A stretch of DNA of 64,000 nucleotides from Thauera sp. GDN1 (GTDB lineage Bacteria > Pseudomonadota > Gammaproteobacteria > Burkholderiales > Rhodocyclaceae), in NCBI RefSeq assembly GCF_029223545.1, contig NZ_CP097870.1:3410001-3474000 (forward strand). The letters are read 5' to 3'. Positions 34,212-42,912 of the stretch are shown piece after piece. Under the pieces are notes generated by a model, which saw nothing but the letters and a program-made list of their open reading frames with translations, ran no database searches and was not told the DNA's origin. Position 1 is the stretch's first letter. Each line of letters opens with the position of its first letter. The position numbers were made by a program, and so were the translations under genes.

Positions 34212-34919
34212 ATGGATACTGCCGACATGAACACCCCACCCCGCGCCGTCGTCCTCCTTTCCGGCGGCCTCGACTCCGCCACCTGTCTCGCGATCGCCCG
34301 CGACATGGGCTTCGAAACCTACGCGCTGTCGGTCGCCTACGGCCAGCGCCACGCCGCCGAGCTCGACGCGTCCACCCGCGTCGCCGCGGCCCTGGGGGCG
34401 AAGGAGCACCGCACCGCCAGCGTCAATCTCGGCCAGTTCGGCGGCTCCGCGCTCACCGACCCCGGCATCGCGGTGCCGATGGACGAGGACGCGGGCGGCA
34501 TCCCGGTCACCTACGTGCCGGCGCGCAACACCGTGATGCTGTCGATCGCGCTGGCCTGGGCCGAGGTGCTGGGCGCCAACGACATCTTCGTCGGCGTCAA
34601 TGCGGTCGACTACTCCGGCTATCCCGACTGCCGACCCGCGTTCATCGCGGCCTTCGAGCACATGGCCAACCTGGCCACCAAGGCCGGCGTCGAGGGCGCC
34701 CGGCTGCGCATCCACGCGCCGCTGATCGACCTCTCCAAGGCCGACATCATTCGCCGCGGCGTGGCGCTCGGCGTGGACTACGGCATCACCGTCACCTGCT
34801 ACCAGGCCGACGACGCCGGCCGCGCCTGCGGCCGCTGCGAGGCCTGCCGCCTGCGCGCCGCCGGCTTCGCCGCCGCCGGCGTGCCCGACCCCACGCCTTA
34901 CCAGCCGCAATCCGCCTGA
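34212..34919 (+). CDS. queC: 7-cyano-7-deazaguanine synthase QueC
   Basis: A 235-residue PP-loop ATPase: [15 protein letters not shown] at the nucleotide site, and a C-terminal zinc-binding set [20 protein letters not shown]. It makes preQ0 from the QueE product using ammonia and ATP. ATG 34212 and ATG 34227 ([14 protein letters not shown]) are both possible; the second is nearer to family length. queD and queF are not in the window. Confidence 0.95.
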   Translation: MDTADMNTPPRAVVLLSGGLDSATCLAIARDMGFETYALSVAYGQRHAAELDASTRVAAALGAKEHRTASVNLGQFGGSALTDPGIAVPMDEDAGGIPVTYVPARNTVMLSIALAWAEVLGANDIFVGVNAVDYSGYPDCRPAFIAAFEHMANLATKAGVEGARLRIHAPLIDLSKADIIRRGVALGVDYGITVTCYQADDAGRACGRCEACRLRAAGFAAAGVPDPTPYQPQSA

Positions 34920-34977
34920 GGGCCGGTCCGGCCTTTCCGGTTAAACTTCCGCCTCCCGCAGCTTTCCGGTCCGCATC

Positions 34978-36084
34978 ATGGAACAAACCCTGGTCTCCGC
35001 CTCGACCATCGTCTGGCTCGCCTTCACCATCGGCGCCGTGTTCGGCGTGGTCGCCCACCGCACCAACTTCTGCACCATGGGCGCGGTGTCCGACATCGTG
35101 AACATGGGCGACTGGAGCCGCATGCGGATGTGGGCGCTCGCGATCGCGGTCGCCATCCTCGGCACCGGCGCGCTGCAGTGGCTGGGGCTTCTCGACGTGT
35201 CCAAGACGCTGTACACCGGCAGCCGCCTGACCTGGCTGGGGCACCTGCTCGGCGGCGCGTGCTTCGGCGTCGGCATGACGCTGGCCTCGGGCTGCGGCAG
35301 CAAGACCCTGATCCGCATCGGCGGCGGCAACCTGAAGTCGATCGTGGTCTTCGTATTCCTCGCCATCGGCGCCTCCATGACGATCCGCGGGCTGTTCGGC
35401 GTATGGCGGGTCAATCTGATCGAGCCCTTCTCCACCCAACTGCCGCATGGCCAGGACATCCCCGCCTTCCTCGCCGCCGCCGGGCTCGAGCCCACGACCG
35501 CGCTGCTGCTCGTCAGCGCGGTGATCGGCGGTGGCCTGCTGCTGTGGTCGCTGGCGAGCCGCGAGGCCTGGCGCGCCGACGTGCTGCTCGGCGGCATCGT
35601 GGTGGGCGCCACCGTGGTCGCCGGCTGGTACGTCTCCGGGCACATCGGCTACGTCGCCGAGCACCCCGAGACCCTGGAGGAAGCGTTCATCGCAACCAAC
35701 AGCGGCCGCGCCGAATCGCTGACCTTCGTCGCCCCGCTCGCGTACACGCTCGAGCTGCTGCTGCTGTGGAGCGACACCAGCCGCGTCGTCACCTTCGGCA
35801 TCGCCAGTGCGCTGGGCGTCATCGCCGGCGCCGCCGCGCATGCGCTGCTCACCCGCGGCTTCCGCATCGAGGGCTTCCGTGACTCGGGCGATCTCGTTCG
35901 CCACATGGTCGGCGGCCTGCTGATGGGCTTCGGCGGCGTCACCGCGCTCGGCTGCACCATCGGCCAGGGCATCACCGGACTGTCGACGCTGGCAGTCGGC
36001 TCGGTGCTGACCACGGCCGCCATCATCGCCGGCTCGGCGGTCACGCTGAAGATCCAGTACTGGTTGCTGATGCGCGAAGCCTGA
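34978..36084 (+). CDS. YeeE/YedE-family sulfur (thiosulfate-type) permease
   Basis: A 368-residue membrane protein. The three conserved cysteine motifs of the TsuA/YeeE family are present: HRTNFCTMGA near residue 25, LASGCGSKTL near residue 105 and LGCTIGQGITG near residue 325. In TsuA such cysteines relay thiosulfate through the pore. No YeeD/TusA-like partner is adjacent. It may supply reduced sulfur to the cys pathway encoded in the same window, though it is not in that operon. It starts 58 bp after queC. Confidence 0.86.
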   Translation: MEQTLVSASTIVWLAFTIGAVFGVVAHRTNFCTMGAVSDIVNMGDWSRMRMWALAIAVAILGTGALQWLGLLDVSKTLYTGSRLTWLGHLLGGACFGVGMTLASGCGSKTLIRIGGGNLKSIVVFVFLAIGASMTIRGLFGVWRVNLIEPFSTQLPHGQDIPAFLAAAGLEPTTALLLVSAVIGGGLLLWSLASREAWRADVLLGGIVVGATVVAGWYVSGHIGYVAEHPETLEEAFIATNSGRAESLTFVAPLAYTLELLLLWSDTSRVVTFGIASALGVIAGAAAHALLTRGFRIEGFRDSGDLVRHMVGGLLMGFGGVTALGCTIGQGITGLSTLAVGSVLTTAAIIAGSAVTLKIQYWLLMREA

Positions 36085-36122
36085 AGCGCTGCGCGGCGCC
36101 GGCATTTTCTGCGGTTGCGCGC

Positions 36123-36152
36123 TTGACGCATTTCGGCACGGGAATTTATAAT
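36123..36152 (+). promoter_or_regulatory. Sigma70 promoter of the tRNA-Lys gene
   Basis: TTGACG at 36123-36128 and a perfect TATAAT at 36147-36152 are 18 bp apart. The tRNA begins 15 bp after the -10 box. The GC-rich stretch GCCTCG right after the -10 box resembles a stringent discriminator. Confidence 0.8.
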
Positions 36153-36167
36153 TCGGCCTCGTTTTTC

Positions 36168-36243
36168 GGGTCGTTAGCTCAGCTGGTAGAGCAGCGGACT
36201 TTTAATCCGTTGGTCGCAGGTTCGAATCCCGCACGGCCTACCA
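36168..36243 (+). tRNA. tRNA-Lys (anticodon TTT)
   Basis: A 76-nt cloverleaf with CCA encoded. The anticodon loop is CTTTTAA, the D arm TAGCTCAGCTGGTAGAGCA and the T loop TTCGAAT. The 5' half matches the common bacterial tRNA-Lys. The 3' half creates G1:U72 and U4:G69 wobbles in the acceptor stem and an A51:C63 mismatch in the T stem. It is a single gene with its own promoter and terminator. Confidence 0.95.
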
Positions 36244-36255
36244 AGAAAACAGGAA

Positions 36256-36288
36256 AATGCCTCGGCTTCGGTCGAGGCATTTTCTTTT
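36256..36288 (+). terminator. Terminator of the tRNA-Lys transcript
   Basis: AATGCCTCG (36256-36264) pairs perfectly with CGAGGCATT (36273-36281) around an 8-nt loop and is followed by TTCTTTT. It lies 12 bp after the tRNA CCA end. Confidence 0.88.
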
Positions 36289-36684
36289 CCGCTGCCGGCA
36301 AGGCTTTGCAACATGTTCGCGGCTGCCGCGCATGGACCGGGGGCGGGTTTTCCGGTATAGTTTCCGTTGAAATTTTTCCCGGATCGGAATGTACGCGTTT
36401 AATCCGGGACGCGGCAGATACTGCGCCGCACACCACCCTTTCCGGCAGCGATCCCGAGCGCCTCGCGTACGCTCCACTTTCTCGCCTTCGCTGCCCGTGC
36501 CCTGCGTCTCGTCGCAGGCATGCCACCGCAACAGCCCCGCCGGCCCGCCAGCCACGTGCCGATTCCATCCGTTCCATGCTGCGCCACCGCACGGCATGGC
36601 TGACGATCAGGCTTGCCACGGCGGAGCGAGCCTTCCCGGCGCCGCACACAGGTCGGCGCCGGCACCACGACAAGGAGCCCGAAC
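36289..36684 (+). other. Gene-poor 396-bp region upstream of infA
   Basis: No credible coding frame is seen here; the frames that cross it lack ribosome binding sites and family likeness. An inverted repeat CCCGGAT (36378-36384) / ATCCGGG (36402-36408) lies beside a local AT-rich patch (36360-36377) with TTGAAA at 36367, so the infA promoter and a long 5' leader of roughly 280 nt may be located here. A regulated leader is possible but not shown. Confidence 0.4.
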
Positions 36685-36951
36685 ATGGCCAAGGAAGAAC
36701 TCATCGAGATGCACGGATCCGTCACCGAGGTGCTGCCGGATGGCCGCTACCGCGTGACGCTGGACAACGGTCACAACCTGATCGCCTACTCGGGCGGCAA
36801 GATGCGCAAGCACCACATCCGCATCATCGCCGGCGACAACGTCTCGCTGGAAATGTCGCCCTACGACCTGAGCAAGGGTCGGATCACCTTCCGTCACCTC
36901 CCCGGCCGTCCCGCCGGCGCTGCCTCCGCGCCGCCCCCGCGCCGCCGCTGA
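36685..36951 (+). CDS. infA: Translation initiation factor IF-1 (extended paralogue type)
   Basis: An 88-residue S1-like OB-fold protein: [20 protein letters not shown], then [19 protein letters not shown] and [20 protein letters not shown]. It has the IF-1 core of about 72 residues plus a Pro/Arg-rich tail ([16 protein letters not shown]). Betaproteobacteria often carry two infA genes; this isolated one with an extended tail looks like the second copy rather than the ribosomal-operon one. AAGGAG at 36672-36677 fixes ATG 36685. IF-1 blocks the A site during initiation; the tail may add RNA binding. Confidence 0.92.
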   Translation: MAKEELIEMHGSVTEVLPDGRYRVTLDNGHNLIAYSGGKMRKHHIRIIAGDNVSLEMSPYDLSKGRITFRHLPGRPAGAASAPPPRRR

Positions 36952-36994
36952 TCCCCGCGGCCGCTTGCGGCGGCCGGCGGCTCGCGCCGCCCCG

Positions 36995-39604
36995 TCAGCC
37001 GCCGTCCCCCCTGCCGAAGCACGGCAGGCGGGCAAAATCCGCGGCCTCCACCGGGCGGCTGAACAGGTAGCCCTGGTAGGCGCTGCACCCGAGTGCGCGC
37101 AGGATGTCGAGCTGCGCCTCGGTTTCCACCCCTTCCGCAGTGGTCGTGAACCCCAGGCTGCGCGCCATGGCGATCGTCGCGGTGACGATCGCACGATCGC
37201 TCTCCTCTGCGGCGATGCCGCGCACGAAGCTCTGGTCGACCTTCAGCTTGCCGATCGGGAAGCGCTTCAGGTAGGCCAGCGAGGAATAACCCGTCCCGAA
37301 GTCGTCCACCGCCAGCGCCACCCCGAGCGCGCGCAGCATGTGCAGGGTCTGCACGGCCTGCTCCACGTCGTCCATCAGCGCCGACTCGGTGATCTCCAGT
37401 TCCAGCCGATGGGCCGGCAGACCCGTTTCGCGCAGCACGTCGGCGACCAGGGTGACCAGGCTGCGCTCATGGAACTGGCGCACCGACAGGTTGACCGAGA
37501 CCGCCCCGAACTCCAGCCCCGCATCCAGCCAGGCACGCGCCTGACGGCAAGCCTCACGCAGGACCCAGGCACCGATCGGCACGATCAGCCCGGTTTCCTC
37601 GGCCAGGGGAATGAAGCGGTCGGGCCGCACGAGCGCCTCGCCGGGCGGCTGCCAGCGCAGCAGCGCCTCGGCTCCGATCGGGCCGCCCTCCAGGCTGACC
37701 AGCGGCTGGTAGTGGATCAGCAGCTCGCCGCGCTCGAGCGCACGGCGTAAACCCATCTCCATCTGCATGTGCTCGCTGACCGCCGCGGTCAGCGCGCTCG
37801 AATAGAAGCAGAAGCTGTCGCGGCCGCGCGCCTTCGCCTGATAAAGCGCCGCGTCCGCATGCTGGATGAGCCCGGTCGCGGTGTCGCCGTCATCCGGAAA
37901 CAGGCTCACGCCGATGCTGGCGCTGACGATGACCTCCTGGCCGTCGGCGACGCAGAACGGTTCCTGCACCAGTCGGGTGAGCTTGCTCGCAACGCTGGCC
38001 GCGGCATCCGCGGACTCGAGATCCTCGATGACGACCAGGAACTCGTCGCCGCCCAGGCGCGCCAGCGTGTCCTCGTCGCGCAGGCCATCGCGCAGGCGGG
38101 TGGCGACCGCCTGGATGAGCGCATCCCCCGCCGGATGCCCGAGGCTGTCGTTGACGTTCTTGAAGCGATCGAGATCGACGAACAGTACACCCACCCTGCT
38201 GCGATGGCGGCGCGCCTGATCGATCGCATGCTCGAGGCGCGACTGCACCAGCAGGCGGTTGGGCAGGTCGGTGAGCGGATCGTAGTGGGTCAGGTGTTCG
38301 AGCTGCTGCTCGGAGCGCTTGAGCTGGGTGAGGTCGGTGAACACGCCAACGTAGTGGCTGGGCTCGCCGGTTTCGTCGCGCACCGTGCTGAGCGTGAGCC
38401 ATTGCGGATACACCTCGCCGTTCGCGCGCCGGTTCCATACCTCGCCCTGCCAGTAACCGAGCTGCTTCAGCCCGGCCCACATCGCCTGATAGAAGGCGCG
38501 ATCATGGCGCCCCGAACGCAGCAGGCTGGGATTGAGGCCGATCACCTCGTCGGCGCGGTAGCCGGTGATTTCCGTATATGCCGGATTGACCGCCACGATG
38601 CGCGGCTCGAGGGTGGTGATCACCACTCCGTCGCGCGTGCTCTCGAATACCGCCGACGACTGCCGCAGCGCCGCCTCGGCACGCACCTTCTGCACCGCCA
38701 GTGCAGTGATGCGGGCAAACTCCTCCACTAGGTCGATCTCGTCCTGATCGGGTTTGTGGGGCGTGTCGTGATAGCTGGCGAAGGTGCCGAGCACCTGCCC
38801 GCCGGGATCCTTGAACGGCACCGACCAGCACGCACGCACGCCGGCGCGCGCAGCCACGTCATGGAAGCCGTTCCACAGGGAGTCGTTCGCGATGTCCTCC
38901 ACGATCACGCGCTCGCCACTCAGCGCAGCGGTACCGCATGCCCCCCGCCCTTCGCCGATCGCCAGTCCGTCGACCGCGGCATTGTAGAAATCCGGCAGGC
39001 GCGGCGCCGCACCGACATGCAGCCGTGCGCGGTGGGCATCGAGCAGCAGGATCGACACCCGCATCTCCGGCATCAGGTCCTCGAGGCTGCGCGCGACCGT
39101 GTCGAGGATCGCCGGAAGCGGCTGGCTGGCGACCACGCCGTCGAGCACCGCGGCACGCGCGGAACGCAGCTGCTCGGCCCGCCTCGTCGCGGTGATGTCG
39201 GTCCACGCCCCCGCCACCTCGAGCGCTTCATCCGCCCGCCGCGGCACCAACCTCAGTTCGTCACGCACCCAGATCATCCGTCCGTCGCGGCAGCGGAAGC
39301 GGTACTCGTGGCTCAACGCGCCTTCGTCGATCACGCGGGCGGAACGGGCGAGGACTTCGTCGCGCATGGCCGGATCGAGGTTGGCGACCCACCAGCCGGG
39401 CGCGAGCACGTCGGCGGCGGAGTGGCCGGTCAGGCGCTCGATGTTGTCGCTGACCCAGGTCGGCACCAGCGTGTCGCCCTCCATCCGCAGGCCGTACAGC
39501 ACGGTGGAGCCGGTCGCGAGCAGGCGCTCGAGACGCTCGGAGGTCATGCGCAACTGGATGCGCTCATGGTCGATCAGGGCCCGGCGCAGGACCTTCTGCA
39601 GCAT
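36995..39604 (-). CDS. PAS-GAF-PAS-GGDEF-EAL cyclic-di-GMP signalling protein
   Basis: An 869-residue soluble regulator. Order: PAS (about 25-150), GAF (about 165-315, with [18 protein letters not shown]), PAS/PAC (about 318-440, with [20 protein letters not shown]), GGDEF (about 445-610) and EAL (about 620-865). The GGDEF motif is intact (ARLGGDEF), with an inhibitory I-site RDED five residues before it. The EAL motif (GAEALLRW), DDFGTGYSS and QGYLFSRP are also intact, so both cyclase and phosphodiesterase activity are possible. No membrane segment is seen. ATG 39604 was chosen; two TTG codons lie just upstream and an internal ATG at 39547 is another option. It is convergent with infA. Confidence 0.92.
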   Translation of the reverse strand: MLQKVLRRALIDHERIQLRMTSERLERLLATGSTVLYGLRMEGDTLVPTWVSDNIERLTGHSAADVLAPGWWVANLDPAMRDEVLARSARVIDEGALSHEYRFRCRDGRMIWVRDELRLVPRRADEALEVAGAWTDITATRRAEQLRSARAAVLDGVVASQPLPAILDTVARSLEDLMPEMRVSILLLDAHRARLHVGAAPRLPDFYNAAVDGLAIGEGRGACGTAALSGERVIVEDIANDSLWNGFHDVAARAGVRACWSVPFKDPGGQVLGTFASYHDTPHKPDQDEIDLVEEFARITALAVQKVRAEAALRQSSAVFESTRDGVVITTLEPRIVAVNPAYTEITGYRADEVIGLNPSLLRSGRHDRAFYQAMWAGLKQLGYWQGEVWNRRANGEVYPQWLTLSTVRDETGEPSHYVGVFTDLTQLKRSEQQLEHLTHYDPLTDLPNRLLVQSRLEHAIDQARRHRSRVGVLFVDLDRFKNVNDSLGHPAGDALIQAVATRLRDGLRDEDTLARLGGDEFLVVIEDLESADAAASVASKLTRLVQEPFCVADGQEVIVSASIGVSLFPDDGDTATGLIQHADAALYQAKARGRDSFCFYSSALTAAVSEHMQMEMGLRRALERGELLIHYQPLVSLEGGPIGAEALLRWQPPGEALVRPDRFIPLAEETGLIVPIGAWVLREACRQARAWLDAGLEFGAVSVNLSVRQFHERSLVTLVADVLRETGLPAHRLELEITESALMDDVEQAVQTLHMLRALGVALAVDDFGTGYSSLAYLKRFPIGKLKVDQSFVRGIAAEESDRAIVTATIAMARSLGFTTTAEGVETEAQLDILRALGCSAYQGYLFSRPVEAADFARLPCFGRGDGG

Positions 39605-39771
39605 CAACAACCCAACTCGGGAACATTAGGAGCCGGTATGTTACTTTTCCAGCGGGCGATTCGGAACGTCTTGACATAAATGGTTGTCGTTGACGGATCT
39701 TTCGTGCAGAGACCACGCTCCGGCCCGCAGCGCATTCATGGAATCGGAACCACACAGAGGAGACACCAACG

Positions 39772-40659
39772 ATGAAGACGATGGACCCCGAAACCGATCG
39801 CCCGCAGTTCGACAGCCTGCTTCCCGCCGCCCGCCTCGATCGCCGCGGCTTCGTCACCACCCTTGCCGCCGCCGGCTTCGCGCTCGCCGTGCAACCGGTG
39901 CAGGCCAGCACCACGATCAGCACCGACGCCACCGGGCTGAGCACCGGCGAAGCCGGCATCGCGGTCGAGGGCGGCACGCTGCCGGTCTATTTCGCGCGCC
40001 CGGCGGGCGGGTCCAAGCTGCCGGTGGTGCTGGTGGTGCAGGAAATCTTCGGCGTCCACGAGCACATCCGCGATGTCTGTCGTCGCCTCGCCCATCAGGG
40101 CTATCTGGCGATCGCCCCCGAGCTCTTCTTCCGCCAGGGCGACCCGCGCACGATCGAGAACGTCGCCGAGATCCTTCAGTCCATCGTCGCCAAGGTGCCG
40201 GACGCCCAGGTCATGGCCGACCTCGACGCCTGCGCCGCATGGGCGGTAGTGGCCCAGAGTGGCGATCCGGACTGGCTCGCCATCACCGGCTTCTGCTGGG
40301 GCGGCCGCATCACCTGGCTGTACGCGGCGCACAACCCCAGGCTCAGGAGCGGCGTGGCCTGGTACGGCCGCGTCGACGGCGCGCCGTCCGACAACACGCC
40401 CAGGCATCCGATCGATGTCGCCGACGCGCTGCACGCCCCGGTGCTGGGCCTCTACGGCGGACAGGACCAAGGCATTCCGCTGACCGACGTCGAGATGATG
40501 AACGAGGCGCTCGCGAAAGCCGGCAGCAGGAGCACGATCCACGTCTATCCCGACGCACCGCACGCCTTCCACGCCGATTACCGCCCGAGCTACCGCAAGG
40601 CCGAGGCCGAGGACGGCTGGAAGCGCATGCTGGAGTGGTTCGCCCGCCAGCGCGGCTGA
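39772..40659 (+). CDS. Dienelactone hydrolase-family protein with Tat-like N-terminus
   Basis: A 295-residue alpha/beta hydrolase. The catalytic triad is visible as Cys in GFCWGGR, Asp in YGGQDQGIP and His in PHAFHADYR, as in carboxymethylenebutenolidases. The N-terminus has [19 protein letters not shown] ending VQA, which resembles a twin-arginine signal peptide and suggests a periplasmic location. Substrate is unknown. GGAGA at 39759-39763 precedes ATG 39772. It is divergent from the GGDEF-EAL gene across 167 bp that contain TTGACA at 39671 but no matching -10. Confidence 0.85.
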   Translation: MKTMDPETDRPQFDSLLPAARLDRRGFVTTLAAAGFALAVQPVQASTTISTDATGLSTGEAGIAVEGGTLPVYFARPAGGSKLPVVLVVQEIFGVHEHIRDVCRRLAHQGYLAIAPELFFRQGDPRTIENVAEILQSIVAKVPDAQVMADLDACAAWAVVAQSGDPDWLAITGFCWGGRITWLYAAHNPRLRSGVAWYGRVDGAPSDNTPRHPIDVADALHAPVLGLYGGQDQGIPLTDVEMMNEALAKAGSRSTIHVYPDAPHAFHADYRPSYRKAEAEDGWKRMLEWFARQRG

Positions 40660-40707
40660 GCACGACCTGCGGCCCCGCGTAGCGCTCGGGGCCGTGAGCC
40701 CGGCACG

Positions 40708-40905
40708 TCAGTCGATCGTTCTCGGATCCGGGCGCACGGTCTCGCCATCGCATGGGCGCAGCGCGTGGGGGTCCGCAGCCTCAGGCGCGGACACGACCGC
40801 GCTGCCGGCAGCCTGCACCAGCCCGGTACCCGCAACCCAGCCGAAGATCAGACCGAAGACGATCGCCAGTACGGCGCTCAGCCATTTCCACCAGCTTCCG
40901 CGCAT
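40708..40905 (-). CDS. Small single-span membrane protein
   Basis: A 65-residue protein with one strong hydrophobic helix (WLSAVLAIVFGLIFGWVAGT) preceded by MRGSWWK and followed by a short polar tail ending RPDPRTID. GGAGGA lies 4-9 bp before ATG 40905, a strong ribosome binding site that supports translation. It is the last gene of the rapZ-NusG II-Gx run, 66 bp after the Gx transporter. I do not recognise a family; it could be a small subunit or regulator of the transporter. Confidence 0.65.
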   Translation of the reverse strand: MRGSWWKWLSAVLAIVFGLIFGWVAGTGLVQAAGSAVVSAPEAADPHALRPCDGETVRPDPRTID

Positions 40906-40971
40906 GTCTCCTCCGTGCGTCGCGCAGGCCGTATGGCCGCCTGCAGTGCCCGGTTGGACGACGACGGGCGG

Positions 40972-41559
40972 TCAGCGTTCCGGAGAATCCCGTGCGGGCG
41001 CGGACTGCTCGGCCGGCGCCACCGTGTGCCGGTCGCCGCGCGCCGGGGAAAGCTCGGCCAGCAGGCGCGCCGCGACCAGCCCGTTCACCAGGCCGAACAC
41101 CACCGCGGCGAGCGCGAACACCGGCAGCAGGTAGAACACCCCGTCGTGCGGCACCAGCCACAGCCGCGCCACCACCAGCTGCGCGCCGATGTGCGCGAAC
41201 GCGGCCAGGATGCTGTGGCTGACCGGACCGAACCAGCGCCGCGGCAGGTGCATCGCCAGCCCGAGCACGAGCAGGCTCGCGAGCGCGCCCGACAGGCTCA
41301 GGAAGAAGCCCGGCGCCAGGAACTGGCCGAGCAGCAGGCTGCCGGCGAGCACGCGCAGCAGCGACACCCACACCGCCTCGCGCCAGCCCCAGCGCGCGAG
41401 CACGACCAGGGTGACGATGTTCGCCAGCCCGGGCTTGACCCCCGGCAGCGGCAGCGGGATCGCGGCCTCGGCCACGGTCAGCACGATCGCCGCCGCGGCA
41501 TGGCGGGCGATGCGCCGGTCCTCGGCCGTGGGCCGCAGTTCAATAGTTGAGGGAGTCAT
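40972..41559 (-). CDS. Gx transporter family membrane protein
   Basis: A 195-residue polytopic protein (five to six helices) with the family opening AAAAIVLTVAEAAIPLPLPG followed by KPGLANIVTLVVLARWG. This is the Gx transporter/'heptaprenyl diphosphate synthase component I' family, an ECF-S-like fold despite the name. It is typically encoded beside a NusG domain II protein, as here (20-bp overlap). Such pairs are found near Rnf or flavin-transfer genes in other bacteria; the ligand is unknown. The C-terminal 35 residues are polar. Confidence 0.78.
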   Translation of the reverse strand: MTPSTIELRPTAEDRRIARHAAAAIVLTVAEAAIPLPLPGVKPGLANIVTLVVLARWGWREAVWVSLLRVLAGSLLLGQFLAPGFFLSLSGALASLLVLGLAMHLPRRWFGPVSHSILAAFAHIGAQLVVARLWLVPHDGVFYLLPVFALAAVVFGLVNGLVAARLLAELSPARGDRHTVAPAEQSAPARDSPER

Positions 41560-41929
41560 AATCCGCGGCGCGGCCGGTGAGGCTCAGGCTGACTTCGTTG
41601 GGTGCGCAGATCGCCACCGCGCCGGCCTGTGTCAGCCAGCCCTGGCGCACGCAGTACTGGCGCGGGCCGGGATCGGAGGCGACGCGCGCCCGCCCGGGGC
41701 GGATCTCGATCACGGTGACGCCGAGCGGGCCGGGCACCTCGATCAGGCGCTCGCGGCTCAGATCGACCTCGGCCACCACGCGGCCGCCGGCACGCACCAC
41801 CGCGCCGTCGGGCGCCCCGCCCCGCCACAGGGCCACGACCGCATACACGCACACCGTCAGGCCGGCGACGACGAGCAGGACGTCACCCGGCCGCAGCAGC
41901 GCCCGCCACCGTGCTGCATCGAAGCTCAC
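41540..41929 (-). CDS. NusG domain II-containing membrane-anchored protein (GTG start)
   Basis: A 129-residue protein: one N-terminal helix ([20 protein letters not shown]) followed by a NusG domain II-type beta domain containing [43 protein letters not shown] and a C-terminal Leu/Tyr tail. The start is GTG 41929, which overlaps the rapZ stop in a GTGA quartet; a much longer ATG frame begins inside rapZ and would add an unrelated Arg/Pro tail. The periplasmic domain probably works with the Gx transporter encoded next. Confidence 0.8.
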   Translation of the reverse strand: MSFDAARWRALLRPGDVLLVVAGLTVCVYAVVALWRGGAPDGAVVRAGGRVVAEVDLSRERLIEVPGPLGVTVIEIRPGRARVASDPGPRQYCVRQGWLTQAGAVAICAPNEVSLSLTGRAADYDSLNY

Positions 41930-42822
41930 TGCGTGCTTCCGTTCCCCGCATCGTGGCTGCCCGCGGCGCGGTCGGCCGCACGCCGCGCCGCCGAACGATG
42001 GCGCACGAGGACGTCGAGCTGGTCGCGGAACTGCCCCGCCAGCCACTCGGCCAGATATACCGAGCGGTGCTGGCCGCCGGTGCAGCCGATCGCCACCGTC
42101 AGGTAGCTGCGGTTGTCGCGCAGGTAGGCCGGCAGCCAGTTGGCCACGAACTGGCGGATGTCCTGCGCCATGCGCCCGACCTCGGGAATCTTCTCCAGGA
42201 ACTCGATCACCGGCTGGTCGCGCCCGGTCAGCGGGCGCAGCTTCAGGTCGTAGTGCGGATTGGGCAGACAGCGCACGTCGAACACCAGGTCGGCGTCGAG
42301 CGGGATTCCGTACTTGAAGCCGAAGGACTCGAACATCAATGTCATGCCTTCGGTCGAAGGCATCTGGATGAAATCCTTGACCCAGGCCCGCAGCGTGTTC
42401 GGGTGCAGCTCGCTGGTATCGATGCGATGGCCGAGCTCGGCGATGCTCTCGAGCGCGTCGCGCTCGCGATGGATCGCCTCCTCCAGACTGACGTCGTCGA
42501 TGGCGAGCGGATGGCGGCGGCGGGTCTCGGAGAAGCGCGCGATCAGCGCATCGTCGCGCGCCTCGAGGAAGATGAAGCGCAGATCGCGGACGCTGGCACG
42601 CAACGCCTCGACCTGCTGCGGCAGGACCGCGATGCTGACGCCGGAGCGCATGTCCACCGCCACCGCCACCCGCCGCCAGCCGGCCGCGCGCAGGTGGTCG
42701 ACCAGCTGCGGCAGCAGCGCGGCGGGAAGGTTGTCCACCACGTAGTAGCCGGCGTCCTCCAGCACGTTGAGCGCGATGCTCTTGCCCGAGCCCGACAGGC
42801 CGCTGATGAGTACGATCTGCAT
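41926..42822 (-). CDS. rapZ: RNase adapter protein RapZ
   Basis: A 298-residue protein: Walker [21 protein letters not shown] at the N-terminus, a conserved [10 protein letters not shown] segment and the C-terminal domain with [17 protein letters not shown]. RapZ senses glucosamine-6-phosphate and directs RNase E to GlmZ-type RNAs in enterobacteria; in betaproteobacteria a more general regulatory role is likely. The usual ptsN/hprK neighbours are absent. The AGCS terminator upstream isolates it from that gene. Confidence 0.92.
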   Translation of the reverse strand: MQIVLISGLSGSGKSIALNVLEDAGYYVVDNLPAALLPQLVDHLRAAGWRRVAVAVDMRSGVSIAVLPQQVEALRASVRDLRFIFLEARDDALIARFSETRRRHPLAIDDVSLEEAIHRERDALESIAELGHRIDTSELHPNTLRAWVKDFIQMPSTEGMTLMFESFGFKYGIPLDADLVFDVRCLPNPHYDLKLRPLTGRDQPVIEFLEKIPEVGRMAQDIRQFVANWLPAYLRDNRSYLTVAIGCTGGQHRSVYLAEWLAGQFRDQLDVLVRHRSAARRAADRAAGSHDAGNGSTQ

Positions 42823-42837
42823 GGGTCCTTCGAATGT

Positions 42838-42875
42838 AAAAAGCCCGCCGACACTATAACCCAGCGTCGGCGGGC
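42838..42875 (-). terminator. Terminator after the AGCS symporter gene
   Basis: On the minus strand GCCCGCCGAC (42875-42866) pairs perfectly with GTCGGCGGGC (42852-42843), loop 13 nt, then TTTTT at 42842-42838. It ends transcription of the symporter gene 38 bp after its stop and just before rapZ. The loop contains TTATAG on the minus strand, which could serve as a -10 for rapZ. Confidence 0.88.
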
Positions 42876-42912
42876 GGGTCCTGCACGCGGGACTTGCTGC
42901 CCGCGGATGCGA

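Noticed and set aside
36389..36757. Open frames of 110-160 codons around the tRNA and the infA leader
   Set aside because: They read through the tRNA or through the infA start in another frame and lack ribosome binding sites.
39671..39699. TTGACA upstream of the dienelactone hydrolase gene as a full promoter
   Set aside because: No acceptable -10 hexamer lies 15-19 bp downstream.
40670..40694. CGGCCCCG/CGGGGCCG hairpin between convergent genes as an intrinsic terminator
   Set aside because: The stem is good, but there is no T tract on either strand.
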